A DNA stretch of 57,089 bases from Bacteroidia bacterium (lineage in GTDB: Bacteria; Bacteroidota; Bacteroidia; Flavobacteriales_E; Vicingaceae): NCBI GenBank assembly GCA_030433355.1, contig JAUIMG010000017.1, positions 1-57,089 on the forward strand. The letters run 5' to 3'. The translations under genes and the position numbers were made by a program. The number at the start of each line of letters is the position of its first letter. Within the stretch, counting starts at the first letter, position 1. The notes below the pieces were generated by a model, which was given only the letters and a program-made list of their open reading frames with translations, was not told the origin of the DNA and made no database searches. Positions 8,882 through 19,855 of the stretch are shown here, in pieces.

Positions 8882-11800
8882 ATGGCTTTTAGAAGAGAAA
8901 ATAAAGAGACAAGTAGGTTCTCTATGATTACAATAAGCCTTTCTTCACCAGAAATGATTCTTGAGAAATCTCATGGTGAAGTATTGAAACCAGAAACAAT
9001 CAACTATAGAACATATAAGCCGGAAAGAGATGGCTTATTCTGTGAAAGAATTTTTGGTCCTGTAAAAGATTACGAATGTCATTGCGGTAAATACAAAAGA
9101 ATCCGATATAAAGGAATCGTTTGTGATCGTTGTGGTGTTGAAGTAACAGAAAAGAAAGTAAGAAGAGAGAGAATGGGACATATTTCTTTGGTTGTTCCTG
9201 TTGCTCATATTTGGTACTTCAAGTCTCTCCCTAATAAAATTGGATATCTTCTTGGTTTACCAACAAAGAAATTAGATTCAATTATATATTATGAGAGATA
9301 TGTAGTGATTAATGCTGGTGAAGCGAAGAATGCTGAAGGAGAACCACTGGAGTACCTAGAATTCTTAACTGAGGAAGAGTACTTAGATATTCTAGATACT
9401 ATTCCTAAGGAGAATGCTTATTTAGAAGATACAGATCCTAATAAGTTTATTGCTAAAATGGGTGCTGAGGCTCTTCATGAATTGCTTAAAAGATTAAACT
9501 TAGATGAGCTATCTTATGAATTAAGACATAAAGCAAATACTGAAACGTCACAACAAAGAAAGAATGAAGCTCTAAAGAGACTTCAAGTTGTAGAGGCATT
9601 TAGACAGGCTAACGAACATATTGAGAATAGACCTGAATGGATGATAGTTAAAGTTGTTCCTGTTATTCCACCAGAACTTAGACCATTAGTTCCTTTGGAT
9701 GGAGGTAGATTTGCGACTTCAGACTTAAATGACCTATATAGAAGAGTTATTATTAGAAATAACAGACTAAAAAGATTAATGGAGATTAAAGCTCCTGAAG
9801 TAATTCTCAGAAATGAGAAAAGAATGCTTCAAGAGGCTGTAGATTCATTATTTGATAACTCTAGAAAGTCTTCAGCCGTTAAAACGGATTCGAACAGAGC
9901 ATTAAAATCATTAAGTGATAGTTTAAAAGGGAAGTCTGGTAGATTTAGACAAAACCTACTTGGTAAAAGAGTTGATTATTCTGCACGTTCTGTTATTGTT
10001 GTAGGTCCTGATTTAAAATTACATGAGTGTGGGTTGCCAAAAGACATGGCTGCTGAGCTATACAAGCCTTTTATTATTAGAAAACTAATTGAAAGGGGTA
10101 TTGTAAAAACAGTAAAGTCTGCAAAGAAAATTGTAGATAAGAAAGAGCCAGTAGTTTGGGATATTTTAGAAGGTGTTTTAAGAGGCCATCCTGTTTTATT
10201 AAACAGAGCCCCTACATTACACAGATTAGGAATTCAAGCTTTCCAACCAAAATTAATTGAAGGGAAGGCTATTCGTTTGCATCCTCTAGTATGTACTGCA
10301 TTTAACGCCGATTTTGATGGAGACCAGATGGCTGTTCATTTACCTTTAGGTAATGCTGCTATTCTTGAAGCTCAATTATTAATGTTAGCTTCTCATAATA
10401 TTCTTAATCCTGCTAATGGATCACCAATTACGGTTCCTTCTCAGGATATGGTTTTAGGCTTATATTATTTAACTAAGGAAAGAACTTCCGATAAGGATCA
10501 TACTGTTAAAGGTGAAGGAAAAACCTTCTATTCTCCTGAGGAAGTTATTATTGCAAAGAATGAAGGTCGACTAGATATTCATGCTAAAATAAAAGTAAAA
10601 ATTACGAAGAACGGAAAGTCAGAAATAATTGATACTACTTGCGGTAGAGTAATTTTTAATCAAGTTGTTCCTGAAGAGGTGGAATATATCAATGACTTAT
10701 TGACTAAAAAGTCTCTTAGGGATATTATTGGAGATATTCTTAAAATTTCTGGAACAGCAAAAACCGCTAAATTCTTAGATGATATTAAGACTCTCGGATA
10801 TAGTATGTCTTTCAAGGGAGGTCTATCTTTTAACTTAGAAGATGTTATTATACCTGACGCTAAGGAAGAAATGATGGCTAAAGCTGAAGAGCAAGTCAAT
10901 GAGGTATGGGAAAACTATAACATGGGTTTCATTACCAATAATGAGAGATACAATCAAATTATTGATATCTGGACACATACCAATACCAGACTTACAAATA
11001 CAGTAATGGAAAGGTTGAAGACAGATAATCAGGGCTTCAACTCTGTTTATATGATGTTTGATTCCGGTGCAAGAGGTTCTAAAGAACAAATTAGACAGCT
11101 TTCAGGAATGAGAGGTTTGATGGCTAAGCCTCAGAAATCTGGTTCAACTGGTCAAGAGATTATTGAAAACCCCATACTTTCTAACTTTAAAGAAGGACTT
11201 TCAATTCTTGAGTACTTCATATCTACTCACGGTGCACGTAAGGGTCTTGCGGATACTGCATTGAAAACAGCTGATGCAGGGTACTTAACTAGACGTTTGG
11301 TAGATGTTTCTCAAGATGTAGTTATTACGGATGAAGATTGTGGAACATTAAGAGGAGTTACTATTTCTGCATTAATGAAGAATGATGAAGAAGTAGAATC
11401 ATTATATGATAGAATATTGGGTAGAACTACTGTTCACGATATTTATCACCCTAACACCGGTGATTTAATCATTGCATCAGGAGAAGAGGTGACTGAAGAA
11501 ATTGCAACGATTATTCAAGAGTCTCCTATTGACGAAGTAGAAATGAGATCTGTGCTTTCATGTGAATTGAAAAGAGGAGTTTGTTCTAAATGTTATGGAA
11601 GAAGTTTAGCAACAGGCAGAATGGCCCAAAAAGGAGAATCTGTTGGTGTAATAGCAGCTCAATCCATTGGTGAGCCAGGTACTCAGTTAACATTAAGAAC
11701 ATTCCACGTTGGTGGTACTGCTTCTAAAATAGCTGATGAATCTAGATTTGAGGCTAAATATGATGGAATTCTTGAAATAGATGAACTAAGAACAGTTGAA

Positions 11801-13183
11801 GGAGAGGATAGAGATGGTAAAAAGGTAACCATTGTTGTAGGTAGGTCTGCAGAAGCAAGAATTTTAGATCCTAAAACGAAAATAGCACTTACTACCAATG
11901 TGATTCCTTATGGTTCTATTTTGGAAAAAGGACATGATAGTAAAGTTAAAAAAGGAGATTTAATTTGTCATTGGGATCCATATAATGCCTTAATCATAGC
12001 GGAAGTCTCAGGAACTATTGCTTTTGAAAACTTGATAGATGGAGTTACTTATAAAGAAGAATCTGATGAACAAACAGGTTTTACCGAAAAAGTAATTACA
12101 GAATCAAGAGACAAAAAGCTAATCCCTGAAATAAAGTTATTGAATGCTAAGAAGGAAGTTTTAAAGACATATAACCTACCAGTAGGAGCTCACATTGTTA
12201 TTAAAGAAGGAGATAAGATTGAAAGTGGTAAAACATTAGTTAAAATACCGAGAGTTTCAGGTAAATCAGGAGATATTACCGGTGGACTTCCAAGAGTAAC
12301 AGAATTATTCGAAGCAAGAAATCCATCAAATCCTGCAGTTGTTTCTGAAATAGATGGTATTGTCTCTTTCGGTAAGATTAAAAGAGGAAATAGAGAAGTT
12401 ATTGTTGAGTCAAGAACAGGAGAGATTAAAAAGTATTTGATCAACCTTTCTAAACATATCTTGGTACAAGAAAATGATTTTGTTAGAGCCGGTATTCCTT
12501 TATCAGACGGTGCAATTACTCCTGCAGATATCCTAGCCATTAAAGGACCCACTCAAGTGCAAGAATATCTTGTAAATGAAGTTCAGGAAGTTTATAGATT
12601 GCAAGGGGTTAAAATTAATGATAAGCATTTCGAAGTTATTGTGAGACAAATGATGAGAAAGGTTATCATTGAAGATCCGGGAGATACAAGATTCTTAGAG
12701 AAGCAAATTGTAAATAAAATTGAATTCTCTGAAGAAAACGATTGGATTTTTGGAAAGAAAATTGTTGTTGATGCAGGAGATTCTGATACTATGAAAGAAG
12801 GCCAAATAGCATCACCTAGAAAATTAAGAGAAGAAAATTCTAAGCTGAAGCGACAAGATAAGAAAGTAGTGACTGCAAGAGATGCAGTTCCTGCAACATC
12901 AAACTCAGTTCTTCAAGGTATTACACGGGCATCTCTTCAAACAGAGAGTTTTATCTCAGCTGCATCTTTCCAAGAAACAACGAAAGTGTTAAACGAAGCT
13001 GCCGTAAATGGAAAACAAGATACTCTTGAAGGTCTTAAAGAAAATGTAATCGTGGGTCACTTAATACCTGCGGGTACAGGATTGAAAGAGTACCAGAAGT
13101 ATATCATCGGTTCTAAAGAAGAATATGAGATGTTGAAGTCTGGGAAAGAGACTATTATTGAAGAAGTAGAATCAGAAGCATAG
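8882..13183 (+). CDS. rpoC: DNA-directed RNA polymerase subunit beta'
   Basis: The largest RNA polymerase subunit, 1433 residues. It has the N-terminal zinc-binding motif ([20 protein letters not shown]), the catalytic NADFDGDQM at residues 475-483 with the Mg-binding aspartates at 477, 479 and 481, and a second zinc site (CGT...[11 protein letters not shown]). The bridge/trigger region includes [18 protein letters not shown]. No inteins or splits. It continues almost directly (4-base gap) into a DUF3467 gene. Confidence 0.99.
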   Translation: MAFRRENKETSRFSMITISLSSPEMILEKSHGEVLKPETINYRTYKPERDGLFCERIFGPVKDYECHCGKYKRIRYKGIVCDRCGVEVTEKKVRRERMGHISLVVPVAHIWYFKSLPNKIGYLLGLPTKKLDSIIYYERYVVINAGEAKNAEGEPLEYLEFLTEEEYLDILDTIPKENAYLEDTDPNKFIAKMGAEALHELLKRLNLDELSYELRHKANTETSQQRKNEALKRLQVVEAFRQANEHIENRPEWMIVKVVPVIPPELRPLVPLDGGRFATSDLNDLYRRVIIRNNRLKRLMEIKAPEVILRNEKRMLQEAVDSLFDNSRKSSAVKTDSNRALKSLSDSLKGKSGRFRQNLLGKRVDYSARSVIVVGPDLKLHECGLPKDMAAELYKPFIIRKLIERGIVKTVKSAKKIVDKKEPVVWDILEGVLRGHPVLLNRAPTLHRLGIQAFQPKLIEGKAIRLHPLVCTAFNADFDGDQMAVHLPLGNAAILEAQLLMLASHNILNPANGSPITVPSQDMVLGLYYLTKERTSDKDHTVKGEGKTFYSPEEVIIAKNEGRLDIHAKIKVKITKNGKSEIIDTTCGRVIFNQVVPEEVEYINDLLTKKSLRDIIGDILKISGTAKTAKFLDDIKTLGYSMSFKGGLSFNLEDVIIPDAKEEMMAKAEEQVNEVWENYNMGFITNNERYNQIIDIWTHTNTRLTNTVMERLKTDNQGFNSVYMMFDSGARGSKEQIRQLSGMRGLMAKPQKSGSTGQEIIENPILSNFKEGLSILEYFISTHGARKGLADTALKTADAGYLTRRLVDVSQDVVITDEDCGTLRGVTISALMKNDEEVESLYDRILGRTTVHDIYHPNTGDLIIASGEEVTEEIATIIQESPIDEVEMRSVLSCELKRGVCSKCYGRSLATGRMAQKGESVGVIAAQSIGEPGTQLTLRTFHVGGTASKIADESRFEAKYDGILEIDELRTVEGEDRDGKKVTIVVGRSAEARILDPKTKIALTTNVIPYGSILEKGHDSKVKKGDLICHWDPYNALIIAEVSGTIAFENLIDGVTYKEESDEQTGFTEKVITESRDKKLIPEIKLLNAKKEVLKTYNLPVGAHIVIKEGDKIESGKTLVKIPRVSGKSGDITGGLPRVTELFEARNPSNPAVVSEIDGIVSFGKIKRGNREVIVESRTGEIKKYLINLSKHILVQENDFVRAGIPLSDGAITPADILAIKGPTQVQEYLVNEVQEVYRLQGVKINDKHFEVIVRQMMRKVIIEDPGDTRFLEKQIVNKIEFSEENDWIFGKKIVVDAGDSDTMKEGQIASPRKLREENSKLKRQDKKVVTARDAVPATSNSVLQGITRASLQTESFISAASFQETTKVLNEAAVNGKQDTLEGLKENVIVGHLIPAGTGLKEYQKYIIGSKEEYEMLKSGKETIIEEVESEA

Positions 13184-13187
13184 AAGT

Positions 13188-13505
13188 ATGAGCGATAATA
13201 ATCAACAGAAACAAGATAAGCTAAACATTGAATTGTCTGAGGAAGTTGCCGAAGGAACTTACTCCAACTTAGCAATAATTAGTCATTCAAGTTCAGAATT
13301 TGTTTTTGATTTTATTAAGGTTATGCCCGGTATGCCTAAAGCAAAAGTGAAATCAAGAGTCATGATGACTCCACAACATGCTAAAAGGCTTATGAGAGCA
13401 TTGGAAGACAACTTGTCAAAGTACGAATCTCAATTCGGAAGTGTTTCAGAGTCTGAAGGTCCTCAATTTCCAATTAATTTTGGTGGCCCAAAGGCTGAGG
13501 CTTAA
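13188..13505 (+). CDS. DUF3467 family small protein downstream of rpoC
   Basis: A 105-residue protein that I recognise as the DUF3467 family (landmarks SNLAIISHSSSEFVFDFIKVMPG and MMTPQHAKRLMRALEDNL). Its molecular function is not established to my knowledge. It has no signal peptide or membrane segment, so it is cytosolic. It begins 4 bases after rpoC and ends before a strong terminator, so it is cotranscribed with RNA polymerase. The position suggests, but does not prove, a role linked to transcription. Confidence 0.85.
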   Translation: MSDNNQQKQDKLNIELSEEVAEGTYSNLAIISHSSSEFVFDFIKVMPGMPKAKVKSRVMMTPQHAKRLMRALEDNLSKYESQFGSVSESEGPQFPINFGGPKAEA

Positions 13506-13524
13506 TACTCTATAAAAATTACTT

Positions 13525-13557
13525 AAAGGGGGAAAGATTTATCTTTCCCCCTTTTTT
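13525..13557. terminator. Strong terminator closing the rpoBC transcript, probably bidirectional
   Basis: A 13-14 bp stem (AAAGGGGGAAAGAT with ATCTTTCCCCCTTT) followed by TTTTTTATT on the + strand and preceded by an A-rich run, so it can also act on the converging patatin gene, whose stop codon lies at its right edge (13556-13558). Confidence 0.9.
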
Positions 13558-15841
13558 ATTCGTAAGCCTTTCTATTGAATATAATAAATCCAAAATGGAC
13601 AAGGAAACTAAACTCATTTTTTTCGTCGTCAAAATAATTAACTGAAGCAGCTAATGGCCCTAATCTAGTTCTGTAAACTGAGGTAAAAGTTGCAATAAAA
13701 CTTCTATCAACACCTTCTTCTAATAAATTCGCTTTACCATCAATGTCCGAAACAATTGCTTCATAAGGTTGAAATACATAACCCTCTAACCTAAAATCTA
13801 GCTTTTCATTAAAAGTATATATGGTCTTCAACCCTCCACCAAGATAGCTTAGAGCCCTGTATCTTGGCTGAAATAGAGTGGAGTTTTCCGGTAATGGTTG
13901 GAATTGTGTTAGGTTTAATACTGTAGCAGTATAATTTTGAAAAAATGGCTGATTGGATACCACGCCATCTATTAGGCCTCCAATTCGAAAGCTATTTTTT
14001 TCAAAAAAGTACTTTTCTAGCACTCCTCTAAATATCCACCAATCGTGTTTTTTCTTAAAAAAAGTTTGATCACTTGAAGTAGACCCAGGTGTAGTTTCTT
14101 CTCTACCATTTATATATCTAAGCATTAAGTTTAAGCTAACTCCCTTAGAGGCATACATTTTATGATTTAACGAATTGAAATCAAATCTTCCGTAAAATGA
14201 ACTTCCTTCAAAAAGAGACAAATCGGAGGTGTCTCCTCTGTTGAAATTATTAGATTGATAATATTCAAAGTTTTTCCAAGTATAACTTGCTCCTAAAACT
14301 AATTTGCTTTTTGTAGTTACTGGTAATCCAAAATTAAACTCTGCAAATCTTTCAGAGGAAATAATGTATGGCGGGTCTTCTTCTTCAACAAAAGTACTTC
14401 TGCTATTAAAAAAGTCATATTGATTAATGGTATAGGATGATTCCATGTAAAAGGGAATGTCAAAAGGAATTTCCCAGCGAAATTTAGCTTGAGCTGAGCT
14501 ATAGAAATTACCAAAAAATATATTTCCACTAGCTCTAACACCCGTAGCGCCAAGATTTTGATAGTCTAATTCTAAAAAACCTGTACTTATTGGTTTAGAA
14601 GAGAATACCCCACCAAAAGTTGCTTTAAAATTCTTTTGCTTTTTTATTTCAAGTAACAAATTGAATTCTTTGGAGATAGAGTCGTATTCATAAGTTGGAT
14701 AAATTGTTTTGATCTTTGGGTCGGAAGCAAATTTCATGTAGGGTTTTTCCAGATCTTCTATATCAAAACCATCTTTTTCTTTGTCAATTTCTTTAATTAG
14801 GTACTTATCTTGAGTATGATGGATTCCTTCGGTCTCAATTTGATGAAAGATTAACTCTGGCTTAGAGACATTAAATCTATTTCTTCTTTTGGATACCTCA
14901 GTTACCTTTCTCTCAAAAGCAATATTATGCTTGATAGAATCCATCAATTCAATAGTTGATTCATAGCCTCTAGATATTATATCGCTCCCATCTTCAAATT
15001 CGAATGTGGAAATGTCATCTACCTTCGAGTTTATAATTATTCCTTTTTGACAGATTAATTCATATTTAGGTGCTTTAATAAGCATGTTTCTTATTTGTGA
15101 AACTAGATTATCTGTATTAGGTGGTTCTAATTCACTAGCAACATCACTAGCTATTATATAATCTACTTTAAATTCATCGCAGAGTATGTCAACCGGGAAA
15201 TTATTATAAAGTCCTCCGTCAAACATTACGTTTCCATCAATAGTAATTGGAGCAATGAAAAAGGGGTATGTCATGGAAGCTCTTATGCTAGAAGCCAGGT
15301 TACCTTCTTTAAATACAGCTAAGGATTTATTGGTAATATCTGATGCTAGGCATCTAAATGGAATAAAAAGGCTATCAAAGTTCTCTTTGGCTTTTCCATC
15401 TGCAGGTGCAAAATACTGCATTAAACCAAAATCAATAGGAATGGAGGAGATGAAGTTAGTTGGAATATTAGTTTCAAACAGAGAGTCTAAGTTGAAATTC
15501 CAATTAATAAGTCCAGGATTAGTTGGATTTTCTTTAAGATAAAAGATGTAGTCTTCATTTATACTTCCTTTAGCTGCTAAACTAAACTCCTCAGATGTTA
15601 TTAGCTCTTCTATTTGATTTGGAGAATACCCTGATGCGTATAATCCTCCAACTAAAGCTCCTATGGAGGTTCCAACTATATAATCAATGGGTACATTATT
15701 TTCTTCTAATGCTTTTAGAACACCTATGTGAGCCAAACCTGAAGCCCCACCACCACTAAGTACAACCCCCACTTTTTTTTGACTATAAACATTAAGATTG
15801 AATAACAGGAAAAAAGCTAGAAGGGTGCTTAATAGTCTCAA
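13556..15841 (-). CDS. Patatin-like phospholipase with C-terminal outer-membrane barrel
   Basis: A 761-residue exported protein. After a signal peptide (about 1-20) a patatin domain shows the oxyanion loop SGGGASG (29-35), the nucleophile in GTSIG (Ser59) and the dyad Asp in DGG (Asp208). The second half has features of a POTRA-like linker and a surface-antigen/BamA-type beta-barrel rich in alternating aromatic strands. This is the layout of PlpD-like (type Vd) proteins: a lipase assembled in the outer membrane by its own barrel. Substrate and whether the lipase is surface-exposed or released are unknown. It follows the CBS-domain gene on the same strand after a 98-base spacer containing a hairpin. 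Confidence 0.85.
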   Translation of the reverse strand: MRLLSTLLAFFLLFNLNVYSQKKVGVVLSGGGASGLAHIGVLKALEENNVPIDYIVGTSIGALVGGLYASGYSPNQIEELITSEEFSLAAKGSINEDYIFYLKENPTNPGLINWNFNLDSLFETNIPTNFISSIPIDFGLMQYFAPADGKAKENFDSLFIPFRCLASDITNKSLAVFKEGNLASSIRASMTYPFFIAPITIDGNVMFDGGLYNNFPVDILCDEFKVDYIIASDVASELEPPNTDNLVSQIRNMLIKAPKYELICQKGIIINSKVDDISTFEFEDGSDIISRGYESTIELMDSIKHNIAFERKVTEVSKRRNRFNVSKPELIFHQIETEGIHHTQDKYLIKEIDKEKDGFDIEDLEKPYMKFASDPKIKTIYPTYEYDSISKEFNLLLEIKKQKNFKATFGGVFSSKPISTGFLELDYQNLGATGVRASGNIFFGNFYSSAQAKFRWEIPFDIPFYMESSYTINQYDFFNSRSTFVEEEDPPYIISSERFAEFNFGLPVTTKSKLVLGASYTWKNFEYYQSNNFNRGDTSDLSLFEGSSFYGRFDFNSLNHKMYASKGVSLNLMLRYINGREETTPGSTSSDQTFFKKKHDWWIFRGVLEKYFFEKNSFRIGGLIDGVVSNQPFFQNYTATVLNLTQFQPLPENSTLFQPRYRALSYLGGGLKTIYTFNEKLDFRLEGYVFQPYEAIVSDIDGKANLLEEGVDRSFIATFTSVYRTRLGPLAASVNYFDDEKNEFSFLVHFGFIIFNRKAYE

Positions 15842-15882
15842 TTTATTGTTAAATCTTTGAGAGTAAAGGTATTCATAGTTAT

Positions 15883-15907
15883 TGCTTTGCTAGTTACTAA
15901 CAAAGCA
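15883..15907 (-). terminator. Hairpin between the CBS-type synthase and the patatin gene
   Basis: On the minus strand TGCTTTGTTAG can pair with CTAGCAAAGCA (11 bp, one G-T) around a TAA loop. It lacks a T-tract, so it may be a weak terminator or an mRNA-stability element rather than an intrinsic terminator. Confidence 0.45.
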
Positions 15908-15939
15908 TATTTTAAACACTTTTATGTGAATGCCTTGTT

Positions 15940-17304
15940 TTAACTGTTAATCGACTCTATTAAATCATGAATGGTAATAATATGTGTATCCCCATTTCTG
16001 GTTTTCACTAAAACTGCAGGGTTCTGCTTATTTAATTTTGAGGCTATTTCTTCTGCTGAAGCATTGCTATCCACAAATTCAAATGGTTTAGACATATAGT
16101 CTTTCACTTTAGCTGAAGTGTAGTCTTCCGTTGAATTTAGGATTTGATATAAATCAGTTTCATTAATTGCACCTACAAATTCATTACCTTCTTTTACTGG
16201 AATTTGTGAAATATTATACTTCTTTATTTTATTAAGAGCATCTATAATATTATCATTGATATCTGCAGTTATCAACGGCTTGTCTTCATGATTTTTTATC
16301 AAACTCAAAGCATTGGCTTTTTCTTTCTCCATGAAGCCTCTGTCTCTTACCCAGTCATCGTTAAACATTTTACCTACATATCTACTACCATGATCGTGGA
16401 AGATAACCACTACCACATCTTCTTTCTTTAATTGATCTTTAAGTTGGAGCAAGCCTGCAACTGCAGAACCAGCAGAGTTACCCATAAAAAAGCCTTCTTC
16501 TCTAGCAAGTCTTCTTGTCATGATAACACCATCTTTATCTGTTACTTTCTCAAAATGATCTATTAAATCAAAGTCAACATTCTTGGGTAAGATATCCTCT
16601 CCAATTCCTTCTGTTATGTAAGAGTATATTTCATTTTTATCAAACACTCCTGTCTCATGATATTTTTTAAAGACACTTCCATAAGTGTCTATGCCCCAAA
16701 TTTTGATATTAGGATTTTGTTCTTTAAGGTATTTAGCCGTTCCTGAGATTGTTCCTCCTGTTCCTACTCCTACAACTAAATGTGTTATTTTACCATCAGT
16801 TTGATCCCAAATTTCAGGTCCTGTTTGTTCATAGTGAGCAGTTCTATTTGATATGTTATCGTACTGATTTGGGTAAAATGAATTAGGAATTTCATCGTTC
16901 AATTTTTTGGCAACAGAATAGTATGAACGAGGGTCGTCTGACTCAACATTTGTGGGACATACTATTACTTCTGCTCCCATCGCCCTCAGAATGTCCATCT
17001 TTTCTCGAGATTGCTTATCAGCTAGAGTGCAAATTAGTTTATACCCTTTTACAATTGCTGCAAGAGCTAGTCCCATTCCGGTATTACCTGAGGTTCCTTC
17101 AATAATAGTTCCACCAGGTTTTAGTAAGCCTTGCTTCTCGGCATCTTCAACCATTTTTAAAGCCATTCTGTCTTTGATAGAGTGACCAGGATTAAATGTT
17201 TCAATTTTTGCTAATACTAAAGCAGGTATGTCTTTTGTTATCTTATTGAATTTAACTAGAGGTGTATTGCCTATAGTTTCCAAAATATTGTCGTAATACT
17301 TCAT
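15940..17304 (-). CDS. Cystathionine beta-synthase-type PLP enzyme with tandem CBS domains
   Basis: A 454-residue fold-type II PLP enzyme of the cysteine synthase/cystathionine beta-synthase family. It joins serine or O-acetylserine to a thiol or sulfide. The PLP lysine is K44 in NPGHSIKDR, the substrate loop is EGTSGNTGMG (near 64-73), and GVGTGGTISG is the phosphate-binding loop. Residues from about 330 to 454 form two CBS motifs (HEDKPLITADINDNIIDALNK and later SNASAEEIASKLNKQ), a regulatory pair as in eukaryotic cystathionine beta-synthase, though no haem motif is seen. Cystathionine synthesis is the likeliest role; cysteine synthesis is possible. Confidence 0.88.
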   Translation of the reverse strand: MKYYDNILETIGNTPLVKFNKITKDIPALVLAKIETFNPGHSIKDRMALKMVEDAEKQGLLKPGGTIIEGTSGNTGMGLALAAIVKGYKLICTLADKQSREKMDILRAMGAEVIVCPTNVESDDPRSYYSVAKKLNDEIPNSFYPNQYDNISNRTAHYEQTGPEIWDQTDGKITHLVVGVGTGGTISGTAKYLKEQNPNIKIWGIDTYGSVFKKYHETGVFDKNEIYSYITEGIGEDILPKNVDFDLIDHFEKVTDKDGVIMTRRLAREEGFFMGNSAGSAVAGLLQLKDQLKKEDVVVVIFHDHGSRYVGKMFNDDWVRDRGFMEKEKANALSLIKNHEDKPLITADINDNIIDALNKIKKYNISQIPVKEGNEFVGAINETDLYQILNSTEDYTSAKVKDYMSKPFEFVDSNASAEEIASKLNKQNPAVLVKTRNGDTHIITIHDLIESINS

Positions 17305-17320
17305 AGTTCTAAATGTGAAA

Positions 17321-17328
17321 CAAAATTA
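17321..17328 (-). promoter_or_regulatory. Candidate -7 box (TAATTTTG) of the CBS-type synthase gene
   Basis: The minus strand reads TAATTTTG, matching TAnnTTTG, 16 bases before the ATG at 17304. No clear TTG is seen at the -33 distance. Confidence 0.45.
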
Positions 17329-17366
17329 AAGAAAGGGATTCTCCTAAAGAATTTTAATTCACTAAT

Positions 17367-18584
17367 TCAATCAAAGCGAATGCTTTTTATTGGTTCTATT
17401 TTAGAGACGATTCTTGATGGTATAATAAGAACCAACAAACAGAATATGATTGTTCCTAAATTCAAGACTAACAATTCTAAAGGCATAATAAGAATTGGCA
17501 CTTTGTCTATGAAGTATGCTTCTTGAGGGAGTTTAATAATGCCATATTTTAGTTGTATAATGCTAAGACCTAAACCAATTACATTACCTATCACCAGACC
17601 AACAATTATAAGATAAAGGGCGTTTAAAATAAAAATTTTGCTAATTGTAAGGTTTTTGGCTCCTAATGCCTTTAATATCCCGATTGTATTAGTCTTTTCG
17701 ATAATTAATATTAATAAGGTTGCGATGATGTTAATACCTGAAACTAAAAGTAATAAACCAATTATTATTACCACATTAATATCTTGTAGCTCTAGCCAGT
17801 TAAATAAATCAGCTCTAGATTTTTTTATTGAAGTAACCCCTAAGTCGTAATCGATATTGTTGTAAATTTCTGCTTCTAATTGATCTATTTTCGAAAAGTC
17901 ATCAAGATAAACTTCCATGCCATTTATTTGATTTTCATTCCAATTATTAATCTTTTGCAGATGTCTGATGTCTGTAAGTATAATTTTATCATCAAGCTCC
18001 CCAAGTCCTGTATTATAGATACCTTTTATTTTTAGCTTTCTAAACCTTGCTGGGTTCTGAACAAAGTAGATAATTATATCATCTCCTAGTTTCAGATTTA
18101 GCTTATCTTTTATTTTCTTTGATAAAATCACTTCATTTTGAATTTCCTCATCTTGGAAACTTAATAGATGCCCTTCCGAAATATATTTTTCAAAAAAGCT
18201 CCAATTGAATTTTTTATCAACTCCCTTTATTACAATACCATAATTGTTTTTATCTGTTTTGATGATTGCAGGTTTGTATATGAAACTCTGAGTATAGGCA
18301 ACACCTTCAATACTATTCAGCCTTTTAAAACACTCTCTGGTATTTAGTAAAGGCTTATTTTCAATGGAGGAGGAACTGTTGTAGTTAGAAATAACTAAAT
18401 GGGCTCCGAAACCACTTATTTTATCTTTAATCTCTTTCTGAAATCCATTGACAATACTCAAAGAAATAGTCATTAATGCTATTCCTAAAGCAATAGCAAT
18501 TATAGAAATTTTAATAATTGGCCCAGAGAAACTGTTCTTGTCTCTCTTTATTATTTTCTTTGCAAAAAAGAATTCAAATTTCAA
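17367..18584 (-). CDS. LolC/LolE-type ABC transporter permease
   Basis: A 405-residue membrane protein of the MacB/FtsX-like permease family. One N-terminal transmembrane helix (about 22-45) is followed by a large periplasmic domain (about 50-265), then three C-terminal helices (near 270-300, 315-345 and 365-395), the LolC/E layout. Lipoprotein release from the inner membrane is the expected role. No ATPase (LolD) gene is adjacent, so the partner must be elsewhere. It is transcribed away from the NamZ-like gene, with 40 bases between the starts, and no TAnnTTTG box is visible there. Confidence 0.85.
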   Translation of the reverse strand: MKFEFFFAKKIIKRDKNSFSGPIIKISIIAIALGIALMTISLSIVNGFQKEIKDKISGFGAHLVISNYNSSSSIENKPLLNTRECFKRLNSIEGVAYTQSFIYKPAIIKTDKNNYGIVIKGVDKKFNWSFFEKYISEGHLLSFQDEEIQNEVILSKKIKDKLNLKLGDDIIIYFVQNPARFRKLKIKGIYNTGLGELDDKIILTDIRHLQKINNWNENQINGMEVYLDDFSKIDQLEAEIYNNIDYDLGVTSIKKSRADLFNWLELQDINVVIIIGLLLLVSGINIIATLLILIIEKTNTIGILKALGAKNLTISKIFILNALYLIIVGLVIGNVIGLGLSIIQLKYGIIKLPQEAYFIDKVPILIMPLELLVLNLGTIIFCLLVLIIPSRIVSKIEPIKSIRFD

Positions 18585-18624
18585 ACCGTGGATTCAATGT
18601 TATTTGGTAAAAGTAGTCATCAAT

Positions 18625-19839
18625 ATGAACTTTAAGATATATCTATACACAATTTTAACCTTTACGTTAATTGCACTTCTCAGCTGCGAAAATGCTAACT
18701 ATTCTCAAAATTCAGCAGAATCTATAGATACTTTTGAATTGAATGAAATTATTGTTGGAGCAGAGCGTCTAGAGGAGTATATCTACTTGGTAAGGGATAA
18801 AAAAGTCGCTATTGTTGCTAACCATGCTTCCACTATAAAAGATGTCCACATAGTGGATCACTTTCTATCAGAAGGAGTAGATGTTATAAAGGTTTTTTCT
18901 CCAGAGCATGGATTTAGAGGAGATGCGGATGCAGGGGAAAAAGTAAAATCTGAAATTGATGCCAAAACCAAGCTGCCTATTATCTCTCTCTATGGAGACA
19001 ATAAGAAACCAAAAAAAGAGCAATTGGATAATGTTGAATTAATCGTTTTCGATTTGCAAGACGTTGGAGTAAGGTTTTACACCTATATATCTACATTACA
19101 TTATGTTATTGAAGCAGCTGCTGAGCTAGGAATTCCTTTAATTGTTTTAGATAGGCCTAATCCTAATGCACATTATATAGATGGTCCTATATTGAAAGAA
19201 GGCTTTGAGTCATTCGTAGGATTGCATCCAATACCTGTTGTTTATGGTTTAACGATTGGAGAATTGGCAGTTATGATAAATGAAGAAGGTTGGATAAACA
19301 CTACTAAAAAATGTAATTTAAAAATAATTTCTTGTCTGAATTATAACCATCAAAGAGAGTATGTTTTACCGATTTCTCCTTCTCCTAATTTGCCCAATCA
19401 GGAGTCTATTTATTTATATCCTTCTTTATGCTTTTTTGAAGGAACTGCAATTAGCGTAGGTAGGGGTACGGATTTGCCATTTCAGCAAATTGGTTCGCCA
19501 GATCTAAAAGGGGAATATGATTATTATTTTGTCCCAAAACCTTCGAAAGGAGCAAAAAATCCAAAATGGAATGGTAAGAAATGTTATGGCTTAAATTTGG
19601 AGAATTTGGACGCAGTTAGAGAAGATAAATTGAATTTGAATTACTTAATTGAATTCTATAATAAGTCTGCCTCAAGAGATGATTTTTTTAATAGTTTCTT
19701 CAAACTTCTAGCAGGCCAAAATGATTTAAGACAGGCAATTGAAAAAGGGGATTCTGCAATGGAGATAGCAAAGAGTTGGGATAGAGAAAAAGAAGCTTAT
19801 TTAAAACTCAGGTCTAAATATTTAATTTATGAAGATTAA
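18625..19839 (+). CDS. DUF1343 (NamZ-like) exo-beta-N-acetylmuramidase lipoprotein
   Basis: A 404-residue protein of the DUF1343 family. Characterised members (NamZ) remove N-acetylmuramic acid from the non-reducing end of peptidoglycan fragments, so cell-wall recycling is likely. The N-terminus is a lipoprotein signal with lipobox LLSC. Family landmarks are SPEHGFRGDADAGE, VGVRFYTYISTLHYV, LDRPNPN and GRGTDLPFQQIG. A longer frame starts at TTG 18448 inside the permease gene; ATG 18625 gives a proper signal peptide and was chosen. It converges on the next minus-strand gene with a 16-base gap and no terminator. Confidence 0.88.
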   Translation: MNFKIYLYTILTFTLIALLSCENANYSQNSAESIDTFELNEIIVGAERLEEYIYLVRDKKVAIVANHASTIKDVHIVDHFLSEGVDVIKVFSPEHGFRGDADAGEKVKSEIDAKTKLPIISLYGDNKKPKKEQLDNVELIVFDLQDVGVRFYTYISTLHYVIEAAAELGIPLIVLDRPNPNAHYIDGPILKEGFESFVGLHPIPVVYGLTIGELAVMINEEGWINTTKKCNLKIISCLNYNHQREYVLPISPSPNLPNQESIYLYPSLCFFEGTAISVGRGTDLPFQQIGSPDLKGEYDYYFVPKPSKGAKNPKWNGKKCYGLNLENLDAVREDKLNLNYLIEFYNKSASRDDFFNSFFKLLAGQNDLRQAIEKGDSAMEIAKSWDREKEAYLKLRSKYLIYED

Positions 19840-19855
19840 TTGAAAGAAACGCCTG

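Noticed and set aside
18448-18624. N-terminal extension of the NamZ-like protein from TTG 18448
   Set aside because: It overlaps the divergent permease gene and would bury the lipoprotein signal peptide that starts at ATG 18625.
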